A stretch of DNA of 6,263 nucleotides, from NCBI GenBank assembly GCA_916048115.1, contig CAJZGQ010000066.1:1-6263 (forward strand). Reading direction: 5' to 3'. The notes below the pieces were generated by a model, which saw only the letters and a program-made list of their open reading frames with translations, was not told where the DNA came from and searched no databases. Of the stretch, positions 1 to 5,383 are shown piece by piece. A program made the position numbers and the translations under genes. Source of the DNA: an uncultured Streptococcus sp. GTDB taxonomy: Bacteria > Bacillota > Bacilli > Lactobacillales > Streptococcaceae. How positions within the stretch are numbered: the stretch's first letter is position 1; each line of letters begins with the position of its first letter.

Positions 1-391
1 AAAGGGCATTGACGACAGAAGATCCCACTCCGTGAAGACCTCCAGATGTCTTATACCCACCTTGACCAAACTTCCCTCCGGCGTGGAGGACCGTAAAAAT
101 CACCTCAACGGTTGGTTTGCCCATAGCATGCATCCCTGTCGGCATTCCACGTCCCTGGTCTTCTACCGATAGGGAACCGTCTTTATTGATGGTTACATCG
201 ATTTGTGAGCCAAAGCCAGACAAGGCTTCATCGACCGCATTGTCCACGATCTCCCAGACCATGTGATGCAAGCCGTTTCCATCGGTCGATCCGATATACA
301 TTCCTGGACGTTTACGGACTGCATCCAACCCTTCTAGTACCTGAATGGCATCGTCATTATAATTATTAATATTGATTTCCTTTTTTGCCAC
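1..391 (-). CDS. parE: DNA topoisomerase IV subunit B, N-terminal part (runs off the left edge)
   Basis: This is the ATP-binding subunit of topoisomerase IV, which with ParC decatenates daughter chromosomes and relaxes supercoils in the cytoplasm. Only the first 130 codons are present, covering the N-terminal GHKL ATPase domain. Visible landmarks are RKRPGMYIG at about residues 26-34, the catalytic Glu47 and Mg-binding Asn51 in [10 protein letters not shown], the DQGRG adenine-binding turn at 78-82 and the GGLHGVG ATP-lid motif at 117-123. The start is GTG at 391-389, giving (M)AKKEININ. It is chosen because an AGGAGG Shine-Dalgarno lies 6 nt upstream and the reading matches the usual streptococcal ParE N-terminus. 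ParE rather than GyrB is judged from overall resemblance and the plsY neighbour. The gene is divergent from plsY, and parC would be expected downstream, outside the window. No disruption is seen in the visible part. Confidence 0.95.
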   Translation of the reverse strand, partial: MAKKEININNYNDDAIQVLEGLDAVRKRPGMYIGSTDGNGLHHMVWEIVDNAVDEALSGFGSQIDVTINKDGSLSVEDQGRGMPTGMHAMGKPTVEVIFTVLHAGGKFGQGGYKTSGGLHGVGSSVVNAL

Positions 392-420
392 AAGGAACCT
401 CCTGTTTGTTCATCTTTTCT

Positions 421-449
421 ATATTACAGTTTTTTAGGAAATTTTGCAA
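421..449 (-). promoter_or_regulatory. Probable parE sigma-70-type promoter
   Basis: On the minus strand TTGCAA (449-444) is followed after 17 nt by TAATAT (426-421), a reasonable -35/-10 pair. The predicted transcript start near 414 gives a leader of about 23 nt that carries the AGGAGG site before the GTG start. The -35 box lies inside a 16-bp perfect palindrome (439-454). The promoter is inferred from sequence only. Confidence 0.55.
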
Positions 450-454
450 AATTT
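439..454. repeat. 16-bp perfect AT-rich palindrome over the parE -35 box
   Basis: The bases AAATTTTGCAAAATTT equal their own reverse complement and are centred on the GC at 446-447. The palindrome fully contains the proposed parE -35 hexamer, so it could be an operator. AT-rich palindromes also arise by chance, and I do not recognise it as the site of a known regulator. Confidence 0.5.
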
Positions 455-483
455 TTTCTCTTTATATGGTGATTTCTATATCT

Positions 484-498
484 CAGTATAAAATACTG
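484..498. repeat. Interrupted palindrome between divergent parE and plsY
   Basis: CAGTAT and ATACTG are separated by AAA, making a 15-bp interrupted palindrome roughly midway between the two divergent starts. An outer CTCAG/CTGAG pair (482-486, 500-504) overlaps it. It could be a protein-binding site acting on either gene, but it does not match an operator I recognise. Confidence 0.4.
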
Positions 499-563
499 GC
501 TGAGCACTTTCTTCAGATGTCACACTTGAACTCCAAAAATTGCTTTTTCTATTGATGGCTTTT

Positions 564-572
564 TGTTATAAT
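564..572 (+). promoter_or_regulatory. Extended -10 promoter of plsY placed for a leaderless transcript
   Basis: TGT followed by a perfect TATAAT (567-572) forms an extended -10 element. The last T is 7 nt before the A of the plsY ATG at 579, so transcription should begin at or very near the start codon. No Shine-Dalgarno is present between the box and the ATG. A poor -35 (TTTTCT, 545-550, 16-nt spacer) is consistent with reliance on the extended -10. Confidence 0.6.
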
Positions 573-578
573 GAAAGT

Positions 579-1223
579 ATGATAAAAGAAATAAGTGTTT
601 TAATTTTAGCCTATCTATTAGGCTCCATTCCTTCAGGATTATGGATTGGGAAAATCTTTTTCCATATTAATATACGGGAACATGGCTCGGGCAATACAGG
701 AACGACTAATACCTTTCGGATTTTAGGGAAGAAAGCTGGGATCATCGTCTTTGCGATTGATTTCTTAAAAGGGACTTTAGCCGTTCTCCTTCCGACTTTC
801 TTTGGAATTCAAGGGATCTCACCGATGGTCTTTGGTCTCTTAGCTGTTTTAGGTCACACTTTTCCAATTTTTGCTGGATTCAAGGGGGGAAAAGCAGTGG
901 CGACAAGTGCTGGTGTCTTACTCGGCTTCTCGCCTATCCTACTACTAATTTTAGCTGTGTATTTTGTAGCCAGCCTGTATTTAACCAGTATGATCTCGTT
1001 TTCGAGTGTTACCGTTGCGCTACTCGCCATTCTATCTGTCCTCCTTCTCCCTTTGACTGGATGGATCTTGCACGGTTATGATCCGCTTTTTACAGTCATT
1101 GTCTTGGCCTTAGCGACCTTGATCATTCTTCGCCACAAGGACAATATCCAACGGATCAAAGAGAAAAAAGAAAATCTTATCCCTTGGGGGAAAAACATCA
1201 CCCACCAACAACCAAAAAACTAG
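579..1223 (+). CDS. plsY: Acyl-phosphate:glycerol-3-phosphate acyltransferase (PlsY)
   Basis: PlsY is an integral membrane enzyme that transfers the acyl group from acyl-phosphate (made by PlsX) to position 1 of glycerol-3-phosphate, giving lysophosphatidic acid, the first step of phospholipid synthesis. The 214-residue protein has the family's hydrophobic multi-helix profile. Its three signature loops are present: the [15 protein letters not shown] region with GSGN at 36-39, GHTFPIF (92-98) followed by KGGKAVAT (102-109), and RHKDNIQRI near 185-193. The length is normal for the family. The start is ATG 579, giving [21 protein letters not shown] longer in-frame reading from TTG 540 would translate through the -10 box and adds nothing conserved. 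The start has no clear ribosome binding site and sits 7 nt after TATAAT, so the mRNA is probably leaderless. The stop codon TAG (1221-1223) lies in the left arm of the terminator. It diverges from parE and converges with the glycosyltransferase operon. Confidence 0.96.
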   Translation: MIKEISVLILAYLLGSIPSGLWIGKIFFHINIREHGSGNTGTTNTFRILGKKAGIIVFAIDFLKGTLAVLLPTFFGIQGISPMVFGLLAVLGHTFPIFAGFKGGKAVATSAGVLLGFSPILLLILAVYFVASLYLTSMISFSSVTVALLAILSVLLLPLTGWILHGYDPLFTVIVLALATLIILRHKDNIQRIKEKKENLIPWGKNITHQQPKN

Positions 1224-1243
1224 AGCCTGCGCTCTAGTTTTTT
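1214..1243. terminator. Bidirectional rho-independent terminator between convergent plsY and GT1 gene
   Basis: A 13-bp perfect inverted repeat (1214-1226 and 1231-1243) with a CTGC loop has a GC-containing core (CTAGAGC/GCTCTAG), an A tract on the left and a T tract on the right. It therefore works in both directions, ending plsY from the left and the four-gene minus-strand operon from the right. The plsY stop codon is embedded in the stem. Confidence 0.9.
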
Positions 1244-1264
1244 ATGTTCATTAATAGAAGGTCT

Positions 1265-2548
1265 CTATAACTTCACTTTCAAGAGTCTCTCAATTTCTTG
1301 ATAAAGAATCTTTGCTGGTTGATAAGCCTTGCTTTGTTGAGCGAGGACCTTTAGATGAGTCCAATCTTCCCGAGAAACCAATTCATTAAATAAGCGCAAG
1401 ACTTCGGATTCCGTCTTTTTACGAGAGACCAAACCTATTTGGAATAACTCAGCTCGAACTGCATTGTCAAACTGGTCATAGTCCTGGGGCAAAATCAAAC
1501 TTGGAATCCCAAGATCAATACAACCCATCATGATCCCGGCACCTGCATGATGAATGGTAAAGTCCATTTGATCTAAAACATCTGAATAAGGGAGGTAATC
1601 AAAAATCAGAAGATTCTCCGACAAGATCCTTGGTGGATGCTCCAAACCACCAGAGTCACCTAAGGTTACGTAAAAGATATAGTCAGGATGTCTTTCGCTC
1701 AAAATCTTCGTCAATTCCACCATCCGCTCTTTTTCCCATTTTAAATGAGTCCCGCAAGTGACGAAGACACGCTTTTTAGAGCTAGTAAGATACTGCTTCT
1801 GTTCTTGAGGAAGTCGGTCAAAAGATAGACAGCGATAACCAACCCATTTGAGCTGAGGTGGAAAATCGTCTCGAAACTCCAATTCTTTCATGCCCAAAGC
1901 TAAGATTGAGTAGGGAGAATAGATGGCTTCTGTCCCGTCTTCACGGTACAATTTGAAATCCTCTAGGCTATCGAGATTCTTCTTAACCAGCGCAAGTCCA
2001 ACTTTCTTTGCCAGACGGATGACTCGCCTACCCAGAGCATCTCTCCACTTGTAAAAGGTTCCCTGGTGCGGTTTCCAGCCACCTAGATAAGCAGGTGTTG
2101 TCGTGCGACTTTCAATCGCTACTGGACTTGGAATGGTCGTAATCCAGGGGATGCCCAAACGATCTGCTAAAACTCCAGCAGGAGCTGCTACAAAATCTGC
2201 AATAACCAAGTCAGGGCTTCCCTCGGAGTCCCAAATTCGATTTATTTCGTCGAAAACTTCAGGGACCAGTCTGCTATTGGCCATTAATTGTTGGTACATG
2301 ATAAATAGATTTGCTTGCTTTGATGTATTGGCTATATCTTCCATCACTGTCGGACGATCAGGAAACAAGGCAAGGCAGTCAAAACCAATCTGCTCAACCA
2401 ATGCCTTTTTCTGAAAACCTGTAATAACACGGATCTGAAAACGCGGATCCACCAGCAAGGGTTTCACCAGGGTCAAGGTTGGAAACAAATGGCCACTAAA
2501 GGGAACGCTAATCACATCGATTTTTATCACTTTTTCTAATCCAGTCAT
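1265..2548 (-). CDS. GT1-family (UGT/MGT-like) glycosyltransferase
   Basis: This predicted soluble GT-B glycosyltransferase transfers a sugar from a nucleotide-sugar donor to a small hydrophobic acceptor. The 427-residue length suits the family. The N-terminal domain opens with a beta strand and SGHLFP, where His20 is the likely catalytic base, and includes PDLVIADFVAAPAG at about 112-125. The C-terminal donor domain has VTCGTH (263-268), FDYLPYSDVL (316-325), HHAGAG (333-338) and a P-x-x-x-D-Q-x-x-N-A motif (354-363), where Asp358-Gln359 would contact the donor sugar. No signal peptide or transmembrane segment is evident. The ATG at 2548 has AAAGGA 7 nt upstream; an internal GTG at 2530 lacks a comparable site. 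It overlaps the upstream hydrolase gene by 41 nt, is last in the operon and ends just before the shared terminator. The context suggests it adds a sugar to a product of the upstream enzymes. A drug- or macrolide-modifying MGT role is an alternative but less suggested by the neighbours. The family call is firm; the acceptor is unknown. Confidence 0.87.
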   Translation of the reverse strand: MTGLEKVIKIDVISVPFSGHLFPTLTLVKPLLVDPRFQIRVITGFQKKALVEQIGFDCLALFPDRPTVMEDIANTSKQANLFIMYQQLMANSRLVPEVFDEINRIWDSEGSPDLVIADFVAAPAGVLADRLGIPWITTIPSPVAIESRTTTPAYLGGWKPHQGTFYKWRDALGRRVIRLAKKVGLALVKKNLDSLEDFKLYREDGTEAIYSPYSILALGMKELEFRDDFPPQLKWVGYRCLSFDRLPQEQKQYLTSSKKRVFVTCGTHLKWEKERMVELTKILSERHPDYIFYVTLGDSGGLEHPPRILSENLLIFDYLPYSDVLDQMDFTIHHAGAGIMMGCIDLGIPSLILPQDYDQFDNAVRAELFQIGLVSRKKTESEVLRLFNELVSREDWTHLKVLAQQSKAYQPAKILYQEIERLLKVKL

Positions 2549-3107
2549 AGATGATTCCTTTCACATCTTCTCTGTATTCATAGCTATAATGATCCGTATC
2601 CACTTGAATATCCGCTGAGTGGCAATCCAGAATACGTGAATAAGGATCTTTCTTTCCTTTGATGACCAGTAGCTCTAGTTCTTTTTGACTTAAGAGAAGC
2701 TGGGAAACCGGGCCAAGCGCTATCACGCGCAATCTTGGAAGGGGGACCTGATTCCCTAAACTTCTGAGCCACTGGGTCAGCATATTGACCCCTGAACTCT
2801 TACAAACAACCACTACTTCCTGCGCTTCCAACAAGGGAGACAAGTGCTCCTGTAACAACTTTTGGAAACGAGGGTTCAAAATCGTATGACAATAGTAGAT
2901 AACATTGGATGTAGCAGCCAACAAGAGGGATACTTGTGGAGACTTTATATGTTCAAAATCTTGATTGAAGGGAAAATTACTGGCTACCACTGAATAGCCA
3001 GATGGACAAATTGCATGGAGGAGGTCTAGTTGCCCAGCTGTCAGCCCGGCACAAGTAATATCACTGCTCCCACTAATAAAGAGAACCAAGCGATCAGAGT
3101 CTAGCAT
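2508..3107 (-). CDS. Small alpha/beta-hydrolase-fold-like protein, substrate unknown
   Basis: This protein of about 199 residues has features of a compact alpha/beta hydrolase, although I do not recognise the exact family. A beta strand RLVLFISGSSD begins at residue 6. The strand VVVVCKSSGVNM places Ser104 at a nucleophile elbow (C-K-S-S-G, where the usual first Gly of GxSxG is Cys). VIKGKKDP provides Asp154, and VDTDHYSYE provides His173, each followed or preceded by the expected helix. This order of Ser, Asp and His fits an esterase, thioesterase or acyltransferase, but catalysis is inferred. No signal peptide is seen. The start is uncertain: ATG 3107 is used, while TTG codons at 3125 and 3134 are also in frame, and none has a good ribosome binding site. 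The gap after the GT21 gene (stop at 3158) is about 24-50 nt depending on the start. The 3' end overlaps the GT1 gene by 41 nt, suggesting translational coupling. Confidence 0.65.
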   Translation of the reverse strand: MLDSDRLVLFISGSSDITCAGLTAGQLDLLHAICPSGYSVVASNFPFNQDFEHIKSPQVSLLLAATSNVIYYCHTILNPRFQKLLQEHLSPLLEAQEVVVVCKSSGVNMLTQWLRSLGNQVPLPRLRVIALGPVSQLLLSQKELELLVIKGKKDPYSRILDCHSADIQVDTDHYSYEYREDVKGIIYDWIRKSDKNRCD

Positions 3108-3157
3108 GGTCTGATCAGGAGACAAAGCAGACAAACGATCTAGATAGGACTTTCATC

Positions 3158-4300
3158 TTACTCATAACGAATCTTGCCATCAGTCACTCGAATCTTCCGC
3201 CCCCGCCAATGAATCACAGGAGGTGTCATTAGAACATAGACAAACAGCCAAGGAAGCAGGAGATCATTCAGCACTTCGTAGGTGACTTCATCCAAGTGTA
3301 AGCGACTGGTTAGAATGCTATGTCGATAGAGAAGCATCCAAACTGCCTTGAATACCAGTAAGCTTAAGGCTAGAAGAAGATAAGGCCAACCTAAAATAAG
3401 ACTTAAGATCAAAACTGGAAGAGTCAGAAAACTCGGTAAGCCAATGAGGCAAAAAACCTTCCAGTCCAGGTGTTCTTTGAGATAGATAGAGCTAAAGAGA
3501 AGCCACCGCTTCATCTGGAGCAGGTATTGCTTAGCGTTTATGATAGTGGTTCGAACATTACAGGTAACCCGCGTTTGGATAATGGATACTCCTTTACTCC
3601 TTAAAAAATCGGCCACAGCTAAATCATCACATAGATAGTCCTTAATCGCTGTGAAGAGCCCCTGATCTTTTGCAAGTTCTACCGGTAGGATATAAAACAT
3701 CCCATTAATGGAGTGATTCGCTTCAACTTCTGCCATAGTAAAATAGGTAATAAAGGAATTGCCATTAACGAATGCTGCAACCAGCTTGGACCAGAAATTA
3801 CTTCTTTCTTGGTTATAGGGAATACCTGTCAGAATGACCTCTTGACCTAGATAGGTAGTCAGCTCACCCATTTTAGAAAAATCAATCACACTATCATCGT
3901 CCAAAACAATCAGATAAGGCCGGGTCAGCTCCTCTACAACCTGCTCAATCTTGTAACTCTTGGGATTAATCCCTTGAGGGACGTCTTCAATGAGAAAGAC
4001 TCGAATGCGTTGGGCAAAGGAAGCCTCTTGGCAAATCTGATCTGCTACTCGCTGGGCTTCTGTATCAGACTGGTCAATCAACCAGTAGAATTCCACTGCT
4101 TCTGTTTGCTGAAGATTGGCCCGCAAATCACTCTCTAAACGAGGATCACCAGAGAGAATGGGTTGGACCACCGTAAAAAGCTCTTCTGGGAAGTCCGCAA
4201 TATGAGACTGGCCTTTTTTATAATAAATGAAGGACAGCAACCAACGGACGAGAAATAAGAAAAGATAAGAAACGCCTAAAAATATAAATACAAATTTCAT
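3158..4300 (-). CDS. Membrane GT21-type glycosyltransferase (ceramide glucosyltransferase/HpnI-like)
   Basis: This 380-residue membrane enzyme is predicted to transfer a sugar from a nucleotide donor to a lipid acceptor at the inner leaflet. An N-terminal transmembrane helix (about 3-26) precedes a GT-A catalytic domain. The domain has VVQPILSGDP (44-53), FYWLIDQSD (71-79), GINPKSYKI (110-118), LDDDS (133-137, metal and donor binding), CDD (224-226) and QMKRW (262-266). Together these match the D1, D2, D3, (Q/R)xxRW pattern of GT21 enzymes. Two or more C-terminal transmembrane helices follow (about 282-325 and 346-362), ending in IHWRGRKIRV, a tail typical of this family. The ATG at 4300 overlaps the SDR stop as ATGA, with AGGG about 9 nt upstream, so the two genes are coupled. 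GT21 relatives glucosylate ceramide in eukaryotes and some bacteria, while HpnI acts on hopanoids. The streptococcal acceptor is unknown and need not be either. A general GT2 assignment is the fallback. Confidence 0.85.
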   Translation of the reverse strand: MKFVFIFLGVSYLFLFLVRWLLSFIYYKKGQSHIADFPEELFTVVQPILSGDPRLESDLRANLQQTEAVEFYWLIDQSDTEAQRVADQICQEASFAQRIRVFLIEDVPQGINPKSYKIEQVVEELTRPYLIVLDDDSVIDFSKMGELTTYLGQEVILTGIPYNQERSNFWSKLVAAFVNGNSFITYFTMAEVEANHSINGMFYILPVELAKDQGLFTAIKDYLCDDLAVADFLRSKGVSIIQTRVTCNVRTTIINAKQYLLQMKRWLLFSSIYLKEHLDWKVFCLIGLPSFLTLPVLILSLILGWPYLLLALSLLVFKAVWMLLYRHSILTSRLHLDEVTYEVLNDLLLPWLFVYVLMTPPVIHWRGRKIRVTDGKIRYE

Positions 4301-5073
4301 CTATTTAATCCCTTTCGTAAATACCTTGCAAGGAGACGAATGATCCATCTTTGGGGAAGCAAGTGACCTAGCCAAACTAGCAAGCGATAGCGAAGGCCGA
4401 TAACAGCATAGGAAGTATCTCTTTCTATCAATCGAATCAACTGCTGAGCGACTTTCTCAGGTTTCATCTGCAAGCGACTGCCTCCCAATGCTTCTACTAG
4501 TTTAGGAGGAAAAATACCTGTTTGGACTGGTCCAAGAATATAGAGACCTAGCTGAATCGGGGAATTTGATTGCTTCAGTTCTTCCTGAAGAGCAAGAGTG
4601 TAGGTCTGCAAGGCAGCCTTACTGGCACTGTAGGCTGCTAGATAGGGATGAGGAAAAAGAGCAGCCAGAGATGACAACTGGACCAAGTGGATCTTCTGAT
4701 TTTTCTGCACTAACTTCTTGATTAGGTGGACAGGAGCATGGTAATTGATTTGCCAGAGATCTTGCTCACTGGCTGAATCAAGGTCACTTCCACGGGAAAA
4801 ATAGGCTAATCCCGCACAATTGACAAGAAGATCTGCATCTAGGTTCTCTACAAAAGCTTCTAGAGCCACTTGATCTAGCATATCTAATGTTAGGATTGAC
4901 AGTTGCGCCTTTCTCCCAGTTAGTTCTTTTTGGACTTGGGAGAGTTTATCAGCATCTCGACCCACTAAGACCAGATGATCCAGCCTTCTTGCCAGTTCTT
5001 TCGCTAGCTGCCGACCAATCCCTCCTGTAGCCCCTAAAATGATCGCTTTTTTAATTGTATCTTCTATCTTCAT
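4297..5073 (-). CDS. Short-chain dehydrogenase/reductase (classical SDR) with hydrophobic, basic C-terminus
   Basis: This predicted NAD(P)(H)-dependent oxidoreductase of 258 residues has all classical SDR landmarks. These are a nucleotide-binding glycine motif GATGGIG (14-20), VGRD after beta 2 (37-40, Arg39 favouring NADP(H)), Asp64 for adenine contact, NCAG (85-88), Asn110, Ser135, and Tyr148 with Lys152 in YSASK. It should therefore be active. The last 35 or so residues are unusually hydrophobic and basic (RYRLLVWLGHLLPQRW, then RLLARYLRKG), suggesting membrane association as in SDRs that reduce lipid ketones. It is first in the operon and shares ATGA with the GT21 gene. The start is ATG 5073, the first in-frame codon before the conserved beta 1 strand. 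It has only AGAG as a weak ribosome site and lies 7 nt after an extended -10 box, so the transcript may be leaderless. The substrate is unknown; reduction of a 3-keto lipid or acyl precursor is an inference from the tail and neighbours. Confidence 0.88.
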   Translation of the reverse strand: MKIEDTIKKAIILGATGGIGRQLAKELARRLDHLVLVGRDADKLSQVQKELTGRKAQLSILTLDMLDQVALEAFVENLDADLLVNCAGLAYFSRGSDLDSASEQDLWQINYHAPVHLIKKLVQKNQKIHLVQLSSLAALFPHPYLAAYSASKAALQTYTLALQEELKQSNSPIQLGLYILGPVQTGIFPPKLVEALGGSRLQMKPEKVAQQLIRLIERDTSYAVIGLRYRLLVWLGHLLPQRWIIRLLARYLRKGLNR

Positions 5074-5079
5074 AGCTCT

Positions 5080-5088
5080 AGTGTACCA
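5080..5088 (-). promoter_or_regulatory. Extended -10 promoter of the SDR-GT21-hydrolase-GT1 operon
   Basis: On the minus strand TGG precedes TACACT (5085-5080), forming an extended -10 element (TGnTAnnnT). The last T is 7 nt before the A of the SDR ATG (5073), exactly as in plsY. A weak -35 (TTTTCT, 5108-5103, 17-nt spacer) is covered by one arm of an 8-bp inverted repeat. Transcription would begin at or next to the ATG. Confidence 0.45.
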
Positions 5089-5098
5089 AATTTCAACC

Positions 5099-5130
5099 AG
5101 TTAGAAAACTCCTACTACCATATTCTAACT
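5099..5130. repeat. 8-bp inverted repeat (AGTTAGAA / TTCTAACT) over the operon promoter
   Basis: AGTTAGAA (5099-5106) and TTCTAACT (5123-5130) are perfect inverted repeats with a 16-nt spacer, so their centres are 24 nt apart, about two helical turns. The inner arm overlaps the proposed -35 of the SDR promoter. The position and spacing fit an operator for a dimeric repressor. No regulator gene is seen in the window. Confidence 0.5.
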
Positions 5131-5131
5131 T

Positions 5132-5212
5132 TACGGTTTAACCCCTACTTATAAAAAAGGTCTCTATCGCAAAAATAGAGTCCTTTTACCTTTTGTCTAT
5201 TTCCAAACCGTA
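5132..5212. mobile_element. 81-bp mini-element-like unit with 8-bp terminal inverted repeats
   Basis: TACGGTTT (5132-5139) and AAACCGTA (5205-5212) are perfect inverted repeats that enclose a hairpin terminator (5155-5187). The trinucleotide CTT sits directly outside both ends (5129-5131, 5213-5215), as a 3-bp target duplication would. It has no coding capacity. It could be a small non-autonomous palindromic element, or an RNA-level structure around the terminator. The repeats are seen; the mobile interpretation is inferred. Confidence 0.35.
5155..5187 (-). terminator. Rho-independent terminator upstream of the SDR operon
   Basis: AAAAGG-T-CTCTAT (5155-5167) pairs with ATAGAG-T-CCTTTT (5175-5187) around a 7-nt loop, with a single T-T mismatch. 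On the minus strand the stem is followed by a run of six T (CCTTTTTTAT), stronger than the four T on the plus side. It most likely ends the transcript of the tandem paralogs at 5384-6216, insulating the SDR operon from them. Confidence 0.75.
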
Positions 5213-5263
5213 CTTCTATAACTACTAGATGTTAAGCGATCAAACAGGAAAGGTCGTTTTGCA

Positions 5264-5363
5264 TCGAATAAAAAATATAGAAAAATTGTTTAGCTTACAG
5301 AACTGCTTGTGAAGCTCTAGAGTATGAGTTCAAGTAAATGTTGCACTTATTCTTGCAATTTAT
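5264..5363 (+). mobile_element. Degraded 3' end of an IS30-family insertion sequence
   Basis: In two plus-strand frames joined near 5281-5286, the DNA reads SNKKYRK then CLAYRTACEAL, followed by EYEFK, a stop and MLHL. This parallels the conserved C-terminus of IS30-family transposases, as I recall it: LNNRPRK, then CLGYKTPYEVF, then VLHL, where the TTGCACTT that encodes LHL belongs to the terminal inverted repeat. Here that block is at 5339-5363 (TGTTGCACTTATTCTTGCAA onward). A frameshift, a stop at 5335-5337 and loss of everything upstream show that it is inactive. No left terminus is visible. The match is by eye and short, so it is moderately supported. Confidence 0.5.
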
Positions 5364-5383
5364 CATTCTTAAATCAATATCCA

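Noticed and set aside
540..578. N-terminal extension of PlsY from TTG 540
   Set aside because: The added 13 residues run through the TATAAT box and are absent from PlsY as I know it; ATG 579 gives the normal N-terminus.
2103..2414. Plus-strand open frame of 103 codons inside the GT1 gene
   Set aside because: It lies wholly antisense to a well-supported glycosyltransferase, shows no recognisable motif and has no ribosome site or promoter of its own.
2584..2772. Minus-strand open frame of 62 codons inside the hydrolase-like gene
   Set aside because: It is an out-of-frame shadow of the hydrolase coding sequence, with low-complexity composition and no independent start signals.
5230..5313. Plus-strand mini-frame of 27 codons beginning MLSDQTGKVV
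   Set aside because: It has no ribosome site and ends within the IS30-like relic, whose better match is in other frames; probably chance.
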